DNA of 64,000 nucleotides, taken from assembly GCF_001956855.1 (NCBI RefSeq), contig NZ_MTHD01000002.1:372001-436000 (forward strand), given 5' to 3'. The stretch comes from Azonexus hydrophilus. Lineage in GTDB: Bacteria; Pseudomonadota; Gammaproteobacteria; Burkholderiales; Rhodocyclaceae. Of the stretch, positions 1 to 7,950 are shown piece by piece. Both the position numbers and the translations under genes were made by a program. Under the pieces are notes generated by a model. The model was not told the origin of the DNA. It did no database searches and saw only the letters and a program-made list of their open reading frames with translations. Positions within the stretch are counted from its first letter, which is position 1. Each line of letters opens with the position of its first letter.

Positions 1-744
1 GCCGACGGTGTAGCCGGATTCATCGCCGAGCACGATGACCGAGCAGATCGATGCGAAGCCGAAGGCGGCAGCGATGCGGAAGCTCTTGCGGGCGAAGTCG
101 ACATTGCGGCCGCGCAGCAAGTAGAAGGCCGAGATCGACAGCACGAACATGGCGCCGGTAACGTAGCCGGCCGACACGGTATGGACGAACTTGGCCTGGG
201 CGTCCGGGTTGAACAGCACGGCCCAGAAATCGACCATTTCCATGCGCATGGTCACGTAGCTGAACTCGGCGCCGACCGGGTTCTGCATCCAGCCGTTGGC
301 GATCAGGATCCACAGCGCCGACAGGTTGGTGCCGACGGCCATGAGGATGGTGACGAGCAGATGCTGCTTGCGCGACAGGCGGTCCCAGCCGAAGAAGAAC
401 AGGCCGATGAAGGTCGATTCCAGGAAGAAGGCCATCAGCCCCTCGATCGCCAGCGGCGCGCCGAAGATGTCACCGACGTAGTGCGAGTAGTAGGCCCAGT
501 TAGTGCCGAACTGGAACTCCATGGTGATGCCGGTGGTCACGCCGAGCGCGAAATTGATGCCGAACAGCTTGCCCCAGAAGCGGGTCATGTCCTTGTAGAT
601 GGTCTTGCCGGTCATGACATACGCGGATTCCATGATGACGAGGATCCAGGTCATGCCGATGGTCAGCGGCACGAACAGGAAGTGGTACATCGCGGTGATC
701 GCGAACTGCAGACGGGACAGGTCGACGAGCTCTTCACTGAGCAT
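1..744 (-). CDS. cydA: Cytochrome bd ubiquinol oxidase subunit I, N-terminal part (cut by window edge)
   Basis: The first 248 residues read as CydA, the heme-carrying, quinol-oxidising subunit of the inner-membrane bd-type terminal oxidase used at low oxygen. The protein opens [20 protein letters not shown], with the conserved early LSRLQFA segment and His in the first membrane helix. The family stretches [16 protein letters not shown] and [12 protein letters not shown] follow, as do several hydrophobic helices. The frame is still open at base 1, so the C-terminal half lies outside the window. The start ATG overlaps the end of the small upstream gene cydP by 11 nt, which implies translational coupling. 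A sigma-54 promoter and a divergent sigma-54 activator lie upstream. Identification is firm; whether this is a CydAB or cyanide-insensitive CioAB subtype cannot be settled without the Q-loop. Confidence 0.95.
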   Translation of the reverse strand, partial: MLSEELVDLSRLQFAITAMYHFLFVPLTIGMTWILVIMESAYVMTGKTIYKDMTRFWGKLFGINFALGVTTGITMEFQFGTNWAYYSHYVGDIFGAPLAIEGLMAFFLESTFIGLFFFGWDRLSRKQHLLVTILMAVGTNLSALWILIANGWMQNPVGAEFSYVTMRMEMVDFWAVLFNPDAQAKFVHTVSAGYVTGAMFVLSISAFYLLRGRNVDFARKSFRIAAAFGFASICSVIVLGDESGYTVG

Positions 745-910
745 CGGTTTCTCCTTGCTGGGCGGTGGTGAAATGGCGGGCGGCGGTCGTGTCGTCGACA
801 GCGACCCGCGCGTCGCGGATGAACAGCCACCAGATCGCCGTCAGGACGATCAGCTTGGCGATGACGAGAAGGATCAGTTCGCGTCTGAGTCGGCGGTCGC
901 GTCGGTCCAT
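734..910 (-). CDS. cydP: CydP-like small membrane subunit of cytochrome bd oxidase
   Basis: This 58-residue frame begins [12 protein letters not shown] and continues with one strongly hydrophobic segment (about residues 11-31, ending in WWLF). A short polar tail follows. A basic N-terminus plus a single membrane helix directly upstream of cydA matches the putative small subunit CydP described for proteobacterial cyd operons. A good ribosome site (AGGAG) lies 4-8 nt before the ATG. Its TGA stop lies inside the first codons of cydA (11-nt overlap). It is the first gene after the sigma-54 promoter at 946-961. Family assignment rests on size, topology and position; the function of CydP is not well established. 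Confidence 0.75.
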   Translation of the reverse strand: MDRRDRRLRRELILLVIAKLIVLTAIWWLFIRDARVAVDDTTAARHFTTAQQGETDAQ

Positions 911-945
911 GGCAGGCTCCTGTGGTTGAATAACAGCGTTTACTT

Positions 946-961
946 ATCAAGAGCCGTGCCA
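946..961 (-). promoter_or_regulatory. Candidate sigma-54 (-24/-12) promoter for cydPA
   Basis: The minus strand reads TGGCACGGCTCTTGAT. This matches the sigma-54 consensus TGGCACG-N4-TTGCA/T except for GA instead of GC at -12; the GG-N10 spacing is exact. Transcription would start near 935, about 25 nt before the cydP ATG. A sigma-54 activator gene is divergent and adjacent. Confidence 0.7.
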
Positions 962-1006
962 GCATCGCCGGGGGCGAAAAGTTGCGCCAAGGCATTGATT
1001 TCAAAT

Positions 1007-1027
1007 CCTGCGACATTACGTCGCAGG
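1007..1027. promoter_or_regulatory. Inverted repeat, candidate activator-binding site
   Basis: A perfect 8-bp inverted repeat, CCTGCGAC / GTCGCAGG, separated by ATTAC. It lies about 46 bp upstream of the -24 element of cydPA and 72 bp before the activator's ATG. Position and symmetry suit an upstream activating sequence or an autoregulatory operator; binding is inferred. Confidence 0.5.
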
Positions 1028-1045
1028 TCGATTTCTGGCTTTTTT

Positions 1046-1120
1046 CTGCCATCTGTGGCAGCGTGTGGCAGTGATTGATGGCAGAAGGTGGCAGTAAAAT
1101 GGCAGACAACAACGTGGCAG
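1046..1120. repeat. Six phased TGGCAG repeats upstream of and into the activator gene
   Basis: TGGCAG occurs at 1056, 1066, 1079, 1089, 1100 and 1115, at spacings of 10, 13, 10, 11 and 15 bp, close to helical repeats. The first copy also forms an inverted repeat with CTGCCA at 1046. The last copies fall inside the start of the activator gene. This could be a multi-copy binding site or a short tandem expansion. Confidence 0.55.
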
Positions 1121-2406
1121 ACAGCCCCCAACTCAGCGAACTGGTTTCCTTCCTGCAGACCCTACCCGAGCCGCACATCCTGTGCGACCGCAACTACCGG
1201 ATCATTGCCGCCAACGACGCTTACCGCGCCAACTGGCTGGATCAGCAGGATGTCGTCGGGCGCAAGTGCTACGAGGTCTCGCACCGCTACGATGTGCCCT
1301 GCGACCAGGCCGGCGAGTTCTGCCCGCTGCAGCGCAGCCTGCGCTCCGGCCAGCGCGAGCGCGTGCTGCACCTGCACCACACGCCGCGTGGCGAGAGCTT
1401 CGAGAACATCGAACTGTCGCCGATCCGCGATGCCAGTGGCGAGATCGTCTATTACATCGAGAAGCTCGAACCGCTGCCCGGGGCCCGCAGCCAGGCTCAC
1501 GCGCAGGGGCTGATCGGCCGTTCGCCGGCCTTTGTGCGGATGATGGAAATGGTCGCCCGCGTCGCGCCGTCCGACGCCGCCGTGCTCCTGCAGGGTGAAT
1601 CGGGCACCGGCAAGGAACTGGTCGCTGGCGCCATCCACCGGATCAGCAAGCGCGCCGATCAGCCCTTTGTTGCGGTCGACTGCTCGGGATTGCCGGAAAC
1701 GCTGTTCGAGAGCGAACTGTTCGGCCATGAGCGCGGCGCCTTCACCGGCGCCACCGCGCGCAAGACCGGGCTGGTCGAGGCGGCAGCCGGCGGCACGCTG
1801 TTCCTCGACGAGGTCGGCGACATTCCGCTGTCGATCCAGGTCAAGCTGCTGCGCCTGCTCGAAACCGGCACCTACCGCCGGGTCGGTTCGCCGGAGCTGC
1901 GCAAGGCCGAGATCCGCATCATCTCGGCGACGCACCGGCCGCTGGCCGAGATGGTCGAGACCGGCAGCTTCCGCCAGGATCTGTTCTACCGGCTGAACAT
2001 CTTCCCGATCTTCCTGCCGCCACTGCGCGAGCGCGGCGACGACGTGCTGCTGCTGGCCGAGGCGCTGCTTGCCCGAGTTGCCGGCGGACGCAAGCTGACG
2101 CTGTCGGCAGCGGCGCAGGCCTGGCTGGTCGGCTACCCGTATCCGGGCAACGTGCGCGAACTGCGCAACCTCCTTGAACGCGCCTGTCTGCTCTGCGATG
2201 GCGACGAGATCCAGCGCGAACATCTGCCGGCCAGCGAAAATGTCGAATTTTCACGGTCGACCGCAATATTTGCCCAAAAACCGCCGCCCCCGGATTTCGC
2301 CACGCTCGCCCGCAATTTCAAAGGCAGCCGCAAGGCCCTGGCGCAGCAACTGGGTCTGTCTGAGCGCACCTTGTACCGGCGCTTGAAGATGGCGGGTTTG
2401 TTATAG
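1099..2406 (+). CDS. PAS-containing sigma-54-dependent transcriptional activator
   Basis: A 435-residue bacterial enhancer-binding protein. An N-terminal PAS-type sensor spans about residues 15-125. It carries a cysteine series at C57, C68 and C75 (C-x10-C-x6-C-P). The AAA+ sigma-54 interaction domain follows, with Walker A GESGTGKE, the sigma-54 contact loop GAFTGA and FLDEVGDIP. The C-terminus has a Fis-type helix-turn-helix (about residues 405-435, ending [15 protein letters not shown]). ATG 1099 is preferred because AAGG lies about 10 nt upstream; in-frame TTG 1075 and ATG 1078 are alternatives. There is no receiver domain, so it senses its signal directly. It is divergent from cydPA, which carries a -24/-12 promoter, so control of the bd oxidase is the natural inference. 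The signal (redox, NO or low oxygen) is unknown. Confidence 0.9.
   Translation: MADNNVADSPQLSELVSFLQTLPEPHILCDRNYRIIAANDAYRANWLDQQDVVGRKCYEVSHRYDVPCDQAGEFCPLQRSLRSGQRERVLHLHHTPRGESFENIELSPIRDASGEIVYYIEKLEPLPGARSQAHAQGLIGRSPAFVRMMEMVARVAPSDAAVLLQGESGTGKELVAGAIHRISKRADQPFVAVDCSGLPETLFESELFGHERGAFTGATARKTGLVEAAAGGTLFLDEVGDIPLSIQVKLLRLLETGTYRRVGSPELRKAEIRIISATHRPLAEMVETGSFRQDLFYRLNIFPIFLPPLRERGDDVLLLAEALLARVAGGRKLTLSAAAQAWLVGYPYPGNVRELRNLLERACLLCDGDEIQREHLPASENVEFSRSTAIFAQKPPPPDFATLARNFKGSRKALAQQLGLSERTLYRRLKMAGLL
2256..2270 (-). repeat. Interspersed motif copy AATATTGCGGTCGAC
   Basis: A copy of the ATTNTTGCGGTCRAC motif, read on the minus strand. It lies in the linker between the AAA+ and HTH domains of the sigma-54 activator. 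Confidence 0.5.
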
Positions 2407-2511
2407 CAATTCCGTATCGATGAAATTTGCTTAATCAATTGGATCAATCGATCCGGGCTTTCTAACATGCTCCCTGATTCGTCAAATTCACTTATTGCCA
2501 GGGAGAACATC

Positions 2512-4065
2512 ATGCTCGACGCCGCCATCAAGATCCAACTCAAGGCCTATCTCGAACGCCTGCAACGCCCGATCGAACTGGTCGCGACGCTGGACGACAG
2601 CGCCAAGGGCGAGGAAATGCGTTCCCTGCTCAACGACATTCTCGACTGCTCGACCAAGGTCAGCCTGCGCGAGGACAATGGCAGCGAACTGTGCCCGTCC
2701 TTCGCCATCGGCATCCCCGGCGAAGCGCCGCGTATCCGTTTCGCGGGCCTGCCGATGGGCCACGAATTCACCTCGCTGGTGCTGGCACTGCTGCAGACCG
2801 GCGGCCATCCGCCCAAGGTCGAGCAGGCGGTGATCGATCAGATCAAGGGGCTCGAAGGCAATTTCAATTTCGAAACCTTCATTTCACTGTCCTGCCACAA
2901 CTGTCCCGACGTCGTGCAGGCGCTGAACCTGATGGCCGTGCTCAACCCGAACGTGACGAGCACGATGACCGATGGCGCGATGTTCCAGGATCGGGTCAAT
3001 GAACGGCAGATCATGGCCGTACCGACGACCTACCTGAACGGTGAGGAATTCGGCGCCGGACGCATGCTGATCGAGGAAATCCTGGCCAAGGTCGACACCG
3101 GCGCCGCCGCCCGTGCGGCCGAGGAACTGGCTGCCAAGGCCGCCTTCGACGTGCTCGTCGTCGGCGGTGGCCCGGCTGGTGCCGCGGCTGCCATCTACGC
3201 GGCGCGCAAGGGCATCCGCACCGGCGTGCTGGCCGAGCGTTTCGGCGGTCAGGTGATGGATACGCTGGGCATCGAGAACTTCATCTCGGTCAAGGAAACC
3301 GAAGGACCGAAGCTGGTCGCCGCACTGGAACAGCACGTCAAGGCCTACGAGGTCGACGTGATGAACCTGCAGCGCGCCGCCAAGCTGATCCCGGCGGCCG
3401 AGGAAGGCGGCCTGGTTGAAGTGCAGCTGGAAAACGGTGCTTCGCTGAAGTCGAAGTCGGTGATTCTGGCTACCGGCGCCCGCTGGCGCGAGATGAACGT
3501 GCCCGGCGAGAAGGAATACAAGGCCAAGGGCGTGTGCTTCTGCCCGCACTGCGACGGCCCGCTGTTCAAGGGCAAGCGCGTGGCGGTGATCGGCGGCGGC
3601 AACTCCGGCGTTGAAGCGGCGATCGACCTGGCCGGCATCGTCGGCCACGTGACGCTGCTCGAATTCGCCGACACCCTGCGCGCCGACGCCGTGCTGCAGA
3701 AGAAGCTCTACAGCCTGGCCAACGTCACCGTGATCAAGTCGGCGCAAACCACGGAAGTCACCGGCGACGGCCAGAAGGTCAACGGGCTGGTGTACAAGGA
3801 TCGCGTCAGTGGTGAGGAAAAGCGCGTCGAACTCGAAGGCATCTTTGTCCAGATCGGCCTGCTGCCGAACACCGACTGGCTCAAGGGCACGGTCGAGCTG
3901 TCGAAGTTCGGCGAGATCGTCATCGACGCCAAGGGCCACACCTCGGTGCCTGGCGTATTCGCCGCCGGCGACTGCACGACGGTGCCGTACAAGCAGATCA
4001 TCATCGCCATGGGCGCCGGCGCGACGGCTTCGCTCAGCGCATTCGATCACCTGATCCGCAGCTGA
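2512..4065 (+). CDS. ahpF: Alkyl hydroperoxide reductase subunit F
   Basis: 517 residues, close to the usual ~520. AhpF passes electrons from NADH through FAD and two disulfides to the peroxidase AhpC in the cytoplasm. The N-terminal double thioredoxin-like domain carries the active site SLSCHNC. The FAD-binding stretch [17 protein letters not shown], the catalytic disulfide [11 protein letters not shown], the NAD site GGGNSG and the C-terminal [16 protein letters not shown] box follow in order. Start chosen at ATG 2512, preceded by AGGGAG; the longer frame from 2467 lacks a ribosome site. ahpC is not adjacent, so this is a separated ahpF. The 105 nt upstream are A+T-rich and contain an ATCAAT/ATCGAT cluster, but I could not assign a regulator site. 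Confidence 0.95.
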   Translation: MLDAAIKIQLKAYLERLQRPIELVATLDDSAKGEEMRSLLNDILDCSTKVSLREDNGSELCPSFAIGIPGEAPRIRFAGLPMGHEFTSLVLALLQTGGHPPKVEQAVIDQIKGLEGNFNFETFISLSCHNCPDVVQALNLMAVLNPNVTSTMTDGAMFQDRVNERQIMAVPTTYLNGEEFGAGRMLIEEILAKVDTGAAARAAEELAAKAAFDVLVVGGGPAGAAAAIYAARKGIRTGVLAERFGGQVMDTLGIENFISVKETEGPKLVAALEQHVKAYEVDVMNLQRAAKLIPAAEEGGLVEVQLENGASLKSKSVILATGARWREMNVPGEKEYKAKGVCFCPHCDGPLFKGKRVAVIGGGNSGVEAAIDLAGIVGHVTLLEFADTLRADAVLQKKLYSLANVTVIKSAQTTEVTGDGQKVNGLVYKDRVSGEEKRVELEGIFVQIGLLPNTDWLKGTVELSKFGEIVIDAKGHTSVPGVFAAGDCTTVPYKQIIIAMGAGATASLSAFDHLIRS

Positions 4066-4100
4066 TCATATACCCTGACCATCCCCTTCAAGGAGTAGCC

Positions 4101-4574
4101 ATGCAAGCCAAAACCTTACTGCCTTTGCTGTTCGTTGCCTGCTCGCTGAGCGCGCAGGCCCAGACCACCCCGCTGCGTGCCGGCGATGCGCTGCCGGCGC
4201 TGACGCTCAAGGACCAGCACGACAAGCCTGCCGTTGTTCCTGCCGATCTGCGCCAGGTCGTCTTTGCTGCCGACAATGGCGGGGCAGGTCTGGTCACCGG
4301 CTGGCTGGATGCGCAGCCGAAAGACTGGCTGCAGCAGACGAAGCGGATCTACCTGGCCGATATCCACAAGATGCCGGGCCTGATCACGCGGATGTTTGCA
4401 CTGCCGAAGCTGCGCGACAAGCCCTATCCGATCGTGCTCGGCCGCGAGGAGGCCGATCTGGCTGCCTTTCCCCGGAAAAAGGACTGTGTGACGCTGTTGC
4501 CGGTCAGTGCGGGAAAACTGGGTGAGGCGGTGTTCGCCTGCGATGCCCAGAGCCTGCAGGGGGCGCTGAAATAG
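4101..4574 (+). CDS. Exported protein, possible thioredoxin-like fold, function unknown
   Basis: 157 residues with a clear Sec signal peptide (LLPLLFVACSLSAQAQ; cleavage expected near residue 20-21), so periplasmic. The mature part begins TTPLRAGDALPALTLKDQHD, which resembles the opening strand of thioredoxin/AhpC-like or YtfJ-like proteins. No CxxC is present, and only two cysteines remain, in the C-terminal third. AAGGAG precedes the ATG. It lies 35 nt after ahpF on the same strand and may be co-transcribed, but no shared function can be shown. I do not recognise a named family with certainty. Confidence 0.7.
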   Translation: MQAKTLLPLLFVACSLSAQAQTTPLRAGDALPALTLKDQHDKPAVVPADLRQVVFAADNGGAGLVTGWLDAQPKDWLQQTKRIYLADIHKMPGLITRMFALPKLRDKPYPIVLGREEADLAAFPRKKDCVTLLPVSAGKLGEAVFACDAQSLQGALK

Positions 4575-4694
4575 GCATTTGTAAAACAGCCTTCATATAA
4601 ATTCACACATTCCGTCAAGGCTTGCCTTTAGCATGGCTGTGCATCCGGAGCGTATCCGGATGCCGCTTTTTCAATCGCTTGCAAAGGAAAGACC

Positions 4695-5081
4695 ATGGGA
4701 ATCTTCAGCAACATTCTGGCCAAACTCGGTTTTGGCGATGACAAACCGGAAGTCGTCGCCGAGGTCGCCGCCGCACCGGTCGCCGTCGAGGCACCTGTCG
4801 CCGCTGCGCCGGTGGCGATCACCGTCGTCGATGTCGTGGCCAAACTGGAAGCGCTGGCCAAGGCCAATCCGGAAAAGCTCAACTGGAAGGTCTCGATCGT
4901 CGACCTGCTCAAGCTGCTCGGTCTCGACAGCAGCCTGGCTGCCCGCAAGGAACTGGCGGCCGAACTGGGCTGTCCTGCCGACAACATGGGTGATTCGGCC
5001 CGGATGAACATGTGGCTGCACAAGACGGTCCTGCAGAAACTGGCAGAAAACGGCGGCAACATTCCGGCCGAACTGCTGTAA
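4695..5081 (+). CDS. DUF3597 family protein
   Basis: 128 residues. It opens MGIFSNILAKLGFG, followed by a low-complexity Ala/Val/Pro linker (about residues 20-48). A compact C-terminal helical domain follows, with LNWKVSIVDLLKLLGLD and MNMWLHKTVLQKLAENGG, as in DUF3597 proteins. These resemble LysM-associated or peptidoglycan-interacting small proteins of unknown role. AAAGGAAAG stands before the ATG. There is no signal peptide, so it is probably cytoplasmic. It faces the octaheme cytochrome operon and shares the terminator region with it. Confidence 0.75.
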   Translation: MGIFSNILAKLGFGDDKPEVVAEVAAAPVAVEAPVAAAPVAITVVDVVAKLEALAKANPEKLNWKVSIVDLLKLLGLDSSLAARKELAAELGCPADNMGDSARMNMWLHKTVLQKLAENGGNIPAELL

Positions 5082-5117
5082 TCGTCACGCCGGCATGCTC
5101 CGGCGTTTCGTCTGGGC

Positions 5118-5145
5118 AAAAAAAGGGCGGGGAACTCCCCGCCCT
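5118..5145 (-). terminator. Rho-independent terminator of the octaheme cytochrome operon
   Basis: Stem AGGGCGGGG / CCCCGCCCT (5124-5132, 5137-5145) with loop AACT. On the minus strand it is followed by seven T residues. It lies 25 nt past the stop of the cytochrome b gene. Confidence 0.85.
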
Positions 5146-5169
5146 AAACACGCAAGTAATTTGCCCGGC

Positions 5170-5790
5170 TCAGTGCTTCTTCGGATGCTCGTCGACCTCT
5201 TCCCAGCCAGTGATCATCGCCTTGATGTGGGCGAAGACCGTGTGGCCGGTGGTCGTCAGGTAGACGTGGATGAAGAAGAAGGCCGTGATCATGAAGGCAC
5301 CGGCCGTATGGGCGATGGCGACCCATTCCAGGCTGAGGTACTGGTCGATGCCAAGCGCCGGCCAGTTGCCGTAGAACAGGTAAAACAGCCCGGATATCCA
5401 GATCAGCGGCGAGATGAAGGCGAGCAGCGCGAGGTAGGCCAGGCGTTGCAGCGGATTGTGCTTCTGTACCACGGTCTTGCGGAAGGGGTGCGGGGCATCG
5501 CGGAAAATCCCGATCACGTAATAATTGACCATCGCCAGCACGTTCTTCAGTGACGGCAGGTACTGGCGCCATTCACCGGTGGTGAATTGCCAGAAGATCG
5601 TGAATGCCCACAGCGTCAGCAGTGTCCAGGCGGCCAGCGTATGCAGCTGGACCGCCTTCTGGAAACCGATCAGCGCATAGCTGCCATGGACCTCGAAACC
5701 GGTGATCATCATGCCGATGATCAGCAGCGCCTGTGACCAGTGCCAGAAGCGCTCGTAGCGCTTGTAGATGTAGATGCGTTCGGCGCTCAT
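5170..5790 (-). CDS. Cytochrome b561-type membrane subunit partner of octaheme cytochrome c
   Basis: 206 residues with four to five hydrophobic helices and histidines inside or at the ends of helices (RFWHWSQALL, QLHTLAAW, IAHTAGAFM, FFFIHVYLTTTGH). This fits a di-heme b-type quinol oxidase of the thiosulfate reductase cytochrome b / b561 group. The start ATG overlaps the stop of the upstream octaheme cytochrome gene by 4 nt (ATGA), so the two are translationally coupled. The likely role is to oxidise quinol in the inner membrane and hand electrons to the octaheme protein. The longer frame to 5892 lies inside the upstream gene and is rejected as a start. Confidence 0.85.
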   Translation of the reverse strand: MSAERIYIYKRYERFWHWSQALLIIGMMITGFEVHGSYALIGFQKAVQLHTLAAWTLLTLWAFTIFWQFTTGEWRQYLPSLKNVLAMVNYYVIGIFRDAPHPFRKTVVQKHNPLQRLAYLALLAFISPLIWISGLFYLFYGNWPALGIDQYLSLEWVAIAHTAGAFMITAFFFIHVYLTTTGHTVFAHIKAMITGWEEVDEHPKKH

Positions 5791-7430
5791 TGTGAATTCT
5801 CCTTGCGACGGGTGATGATGCGGACCAGGCCGTGGATCAGGCCGCCGCCGATGGCGCCGACGATGGCCAGACCACCGAGCAGGTCGACCCACGGATTGCG
5901 GTCACGACCGGGCAGATAGATGTCGGTGATCGCCGCCAGCCGGCCGGTTTCGCCACGGGTATGGCATTCGGCGCAGGGCACGGCTTTTTCCTTGGGCGCC
6001 ACCATGTGGGTGGTGAACCAGTTCATCCGCGTCTCGATGAAATCGAACTTGCCGCTGTAGGGCAGTCCGGCGGTTTCCATGCCCGACTGGATCGCCTTGG
6101 CGTAGTCGTAGTTTTTCCAGAACGCCGTATCGTCGTCACCGTACACGTGGTTGACCACCAGCGTGTTGTTGACCGGGTCGTAGGCCTGCTTGCCGCGCAT
6201 GACCTTAAACGGCCAGATACGGGCGTTTTCGTCGCTGGCCGAACCCTGGATGCGGTTCAGTTCGAGGACGCCATCGGCGCTGATGTACTTGTCCAGCTTG
6301 TCGACGATCGAGACCTGTTCGACGGTGCCGTTGTACCACTTGTACTCGGGCCGGACATTCTCACCGTATTCGAAGTCGCCCTTGGCGGCCGAGTACTTCA
6401 GGTGGCCGTGGTCGTCCTTGATGAACAGCGGCTTGCCGTCGGTCCCCATCTTGCCGGCGGTGGACCAGTCCCAGAGCATCTTGGTGGCGACGCCGCCCCG
6501 GGCGAATTCCGGGATGTGGCAGGTCTGGCAGGCGACCTTGTTGGCGTGGTTGTTGATCTTGGCCTGCTTGTGCGGCGCCTGGCTGTGACAGGATTCGCAG
6601 GTGGCACGGTTGTGGTCGTCCTTGGGCAGGTCGAAGCCGTGCTGGTCCTTGGGATTGACCGCGTAACGGCTGCCCGAGGGCTGGTGCGCGTTGAAGGTGT
6701 GGCAGTCGGAGCAGACCATGTTGGCGCCGTCCTTGGCCATATGCACGTCGAGTTCGCGCGACGGATTCTTCAACGAGGTGTCGAGGTCGCCGTGCTTGAC
6801 CGCATCACCGCCGCCGCCATTGAAATGGCAGTTGCCGCAGTTGCTGCGACCGGGCTTGCCGACATGTTGCGCGATCTTGGTCAGGTCGGGAGCCTTGAAC
6901 TGTTTCTTGCCCGGTGGTCCTTCCATCGGCTCGAATTCACGGTCCTCGTACAGCGGATGGCCGGCATTGGTGCTGAATTTGCGATAGCCGCCGGTTGTGT
7001 CGTGGCAGGCCAGGCAGTCGACATTTTCCTGTTGCGTGAAGTCGTAATTCTTGTCGGTCCAGCCGTAGCCGGCGTGACAACTGGTGCATCGTGCTTCGTT
7101 GGAAAGCGGCGAGCCACAGAAGTTGTTGGCCGCCCATTTCTTGCCGAGCGTCTTGCCTGTGGTCTTGCTGGTGGCTTCCCAGGTCCAGTGAATGCTCTTC
7201 ATGACCTGGTGGGAGGCCAGGTTATGGCAACTGAGGCAGGCCTTGGTGACTTCCGGGCCGGTCTTGAACGGGCCCTTCAGGGCTTCCAGCTGGCTGTGGT
7301 CGGTGGTGGATCCGGATGGCACCTTCGCCGTTGCGGCGAGGGCGGGCGAAACCGGAATGTCGGCGGCCTGCGCGATGAAGGCGCAGAACGACAGGCACAG
7401 GCCGGCGAACAAGGGCACATGACGTTTCAT
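5787..7430 (-). CDS. Octaheme c-type cytochrome, tetrathionate reductase (Otr) family
   Basis: 547 residues. A signal peptide (residues 1-22, ending IAQAA) sends it to the periplasm. There are eight CxxCH heme sites: CLSCH, CTSCH, CLACH, CGNCH, CSDCH, CESCH, CQTCH and CAECH. A C-terminal hydrophobic segment (WVDLLGGLAIVGAIGGGL) then a basic tail gives a membrane anchor. The heme count, spacing and anchor match octaheme tetrathionate reductases, which in Shewanella also reduce nitrite and hydroxylamine in vitro. The true substrate here is not shown. It is the first gene of a two-gene operon with a cytochrome b, under an FNR-type promoter (7504-7552). A 561-residue open frame on the opposite strand is a composition shadow. 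Confidence 0.9.
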   Translation of the reverse strand: MKRHVPLFAGLCLSFCAFIAQAADIPVSPALAATAKVPSGSTTDHSQLEALKGPFKTGPEVTKACLSCHNLASHQVMKSIHWTWEATSKTTGKTLGKKWAANNFCGSPLSNEARCTSCHAGYGWTDKNYDFTQQENVDCLACHDTTGGYRKFSTNAGHPLYEDREFEPMEGPPGKKQFKAPDLTKIAQHVGKPGRSNCGNCHFNGGGGDAVKHGDLDTSLKNPSRELDVHMAKDGANMVCSDCHTFNAHQPSGSRYAVNPKDQHGFDLPKDDHNRATCESCHSQAPHKQAKINNHANKVACQTCHIPEFARGGVATKMLWDWSTAGKMGTDGKPLFIKDDHGHLKYSAAKGDFEYGENVRPEYKWYNGTVEQVSIVDKLDKYISADGVLELNRIQGSASDENARIWPFKVMRGKQAYDPVNNTLVVNHVYGDDDTAFWKNYDYAKAIQSGMETAGLPYSGKFDFIETRMNWFTTHMVAPKEKAVPCAECHTRGETGRLAAITDIYLPGRDRNPWVDLLGGLAIVGAIGGGLIHGLVRIITRRKENSQ

Positions 7431-7503
7431 GTGATCTCCAGTGTTTCATGCTCGGGAGTCCAGCCTCCCCAAGCCGGAACATCCCGCAATCGCAGGCTTG
7501 CCA

Positions 7504-7552
7504 GCGGCGGATTATAAGAAAGAACTGATATTTGGCAAGTGATCTTGATCAA
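7504..7552 (-). promoter_or_regulatory. Class II FNR/Anr-type promoter of the octaheme cytochrome operon
   Basis: The minus strand carries TTGATCAAGATCAC (7552-7539), which matches the FNR consensus TTGAT-N4-ATCAA at all but the last base. A perfect TATAAT (7516-7511) follows. With a start near 7504 the box is centred at about -41.5, the canonical class II activator position. This predicts anaerobic induction. Confidence 0.8.
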
Positions 7553-7563
7553 ATTGTTGCGCA

Positions 7564-7578
7564 ATTATTGCGGTCGAC
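7564..7578 (+). repeat. Interspersed motif copy ATTATTGCGGTCGAC
   Basis: An intergenic copy of the ATTNTTGCGGTCRAC motif, just upstream of the FNR box of the octaheme cytochrome operon. Confidence 0.55.
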
Positions 7579-7679
7579 CTCGGGAAAATGACAAATATCA
7601 CCGCCCGGACTACGCCTGCCGGCCTGTGCTGCCATGCTAGAATTCGCGCTTGTCTGGAACCAGCCTGAGGATGTTGCAA

Positions 7680-7889
7680 ATGGGTGTCGTCAATAGCGGA
7701 TACGTATCCGATCACACGCAGTGGATCAACGAGCAGCTTGCCAAGAACCCTGAGTGGGTTGAAGACCAGAAGGCCGGTCGCGCCTTGTGGTGGGACAAAA
7801 AGCAGGAAACCGATGCAACGTCGCGCAATGCCGAGTCGAAGGTGGCGCAGAAGCCGTACCCTTACGACGTGAATTTCTTCGGCGAATAA
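7680..7889 (+). CDS. DUF3460 family small protein
   Basis: 69 residues starting MGVVNSGYVSDHTQWINEQL, with the DUF3460 signature segments NPEWVEDQKAGRALWWDK and, at the C-terminus, PYPYDVNFFGE. The family is small, soluble, restricted mainly to betaproteobacteria and without a known function. ATG 7680 is chosen because GAGG lies 9 nt upstream; the longer frame from 7650 has no ribosome site. A strong bidirectional terminator follows 15 nt after the stop. Confidence 0.85.
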   Translation: MGVVNSGYVSDHTQWINEQLAKNPEWVEDQKAGRALWWDKKQETDATSRNAESKVAQKPYPYDVNFFGE

Positions 7890-7903
7890 AGCGCGCCGGA
7901 CGT

Positions 7904-7935
7904 AAAAAAGCCGAGGCATCGACCTCGGCTTTTTT
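7904..7935. terminator. Bidirectional Rho-independent terminator
   Basis: AAAAAAGCCGAGG, loop CATCGA, CCTCGGCTTTTTT. Runs of A and T flank the stem on both sides, so it can end both the DUF3460 gene and the convergent acetyltransferase gene. Confidence 0.9.
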
Positions 7936-7950
7936 GTGCCCGGGTGAAAC

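Noticed and set aside
3540..3570. CPHC rather than CATC in the AhpF flavoprotein disulfide
   Set aside because: [12 protein letters not shown] is the normal AhpF form; CATC belongs to thioredoxin reductase, so this is not an anomaly.
5832..7517. 561-residue open frame on the plus strand opposite the octaheme cytochrome
   Set aside because: It is antisense to a gene with eight CxxCH motifs and a signal peptide. It has no recognisable domain and arises from high G+C third positions.
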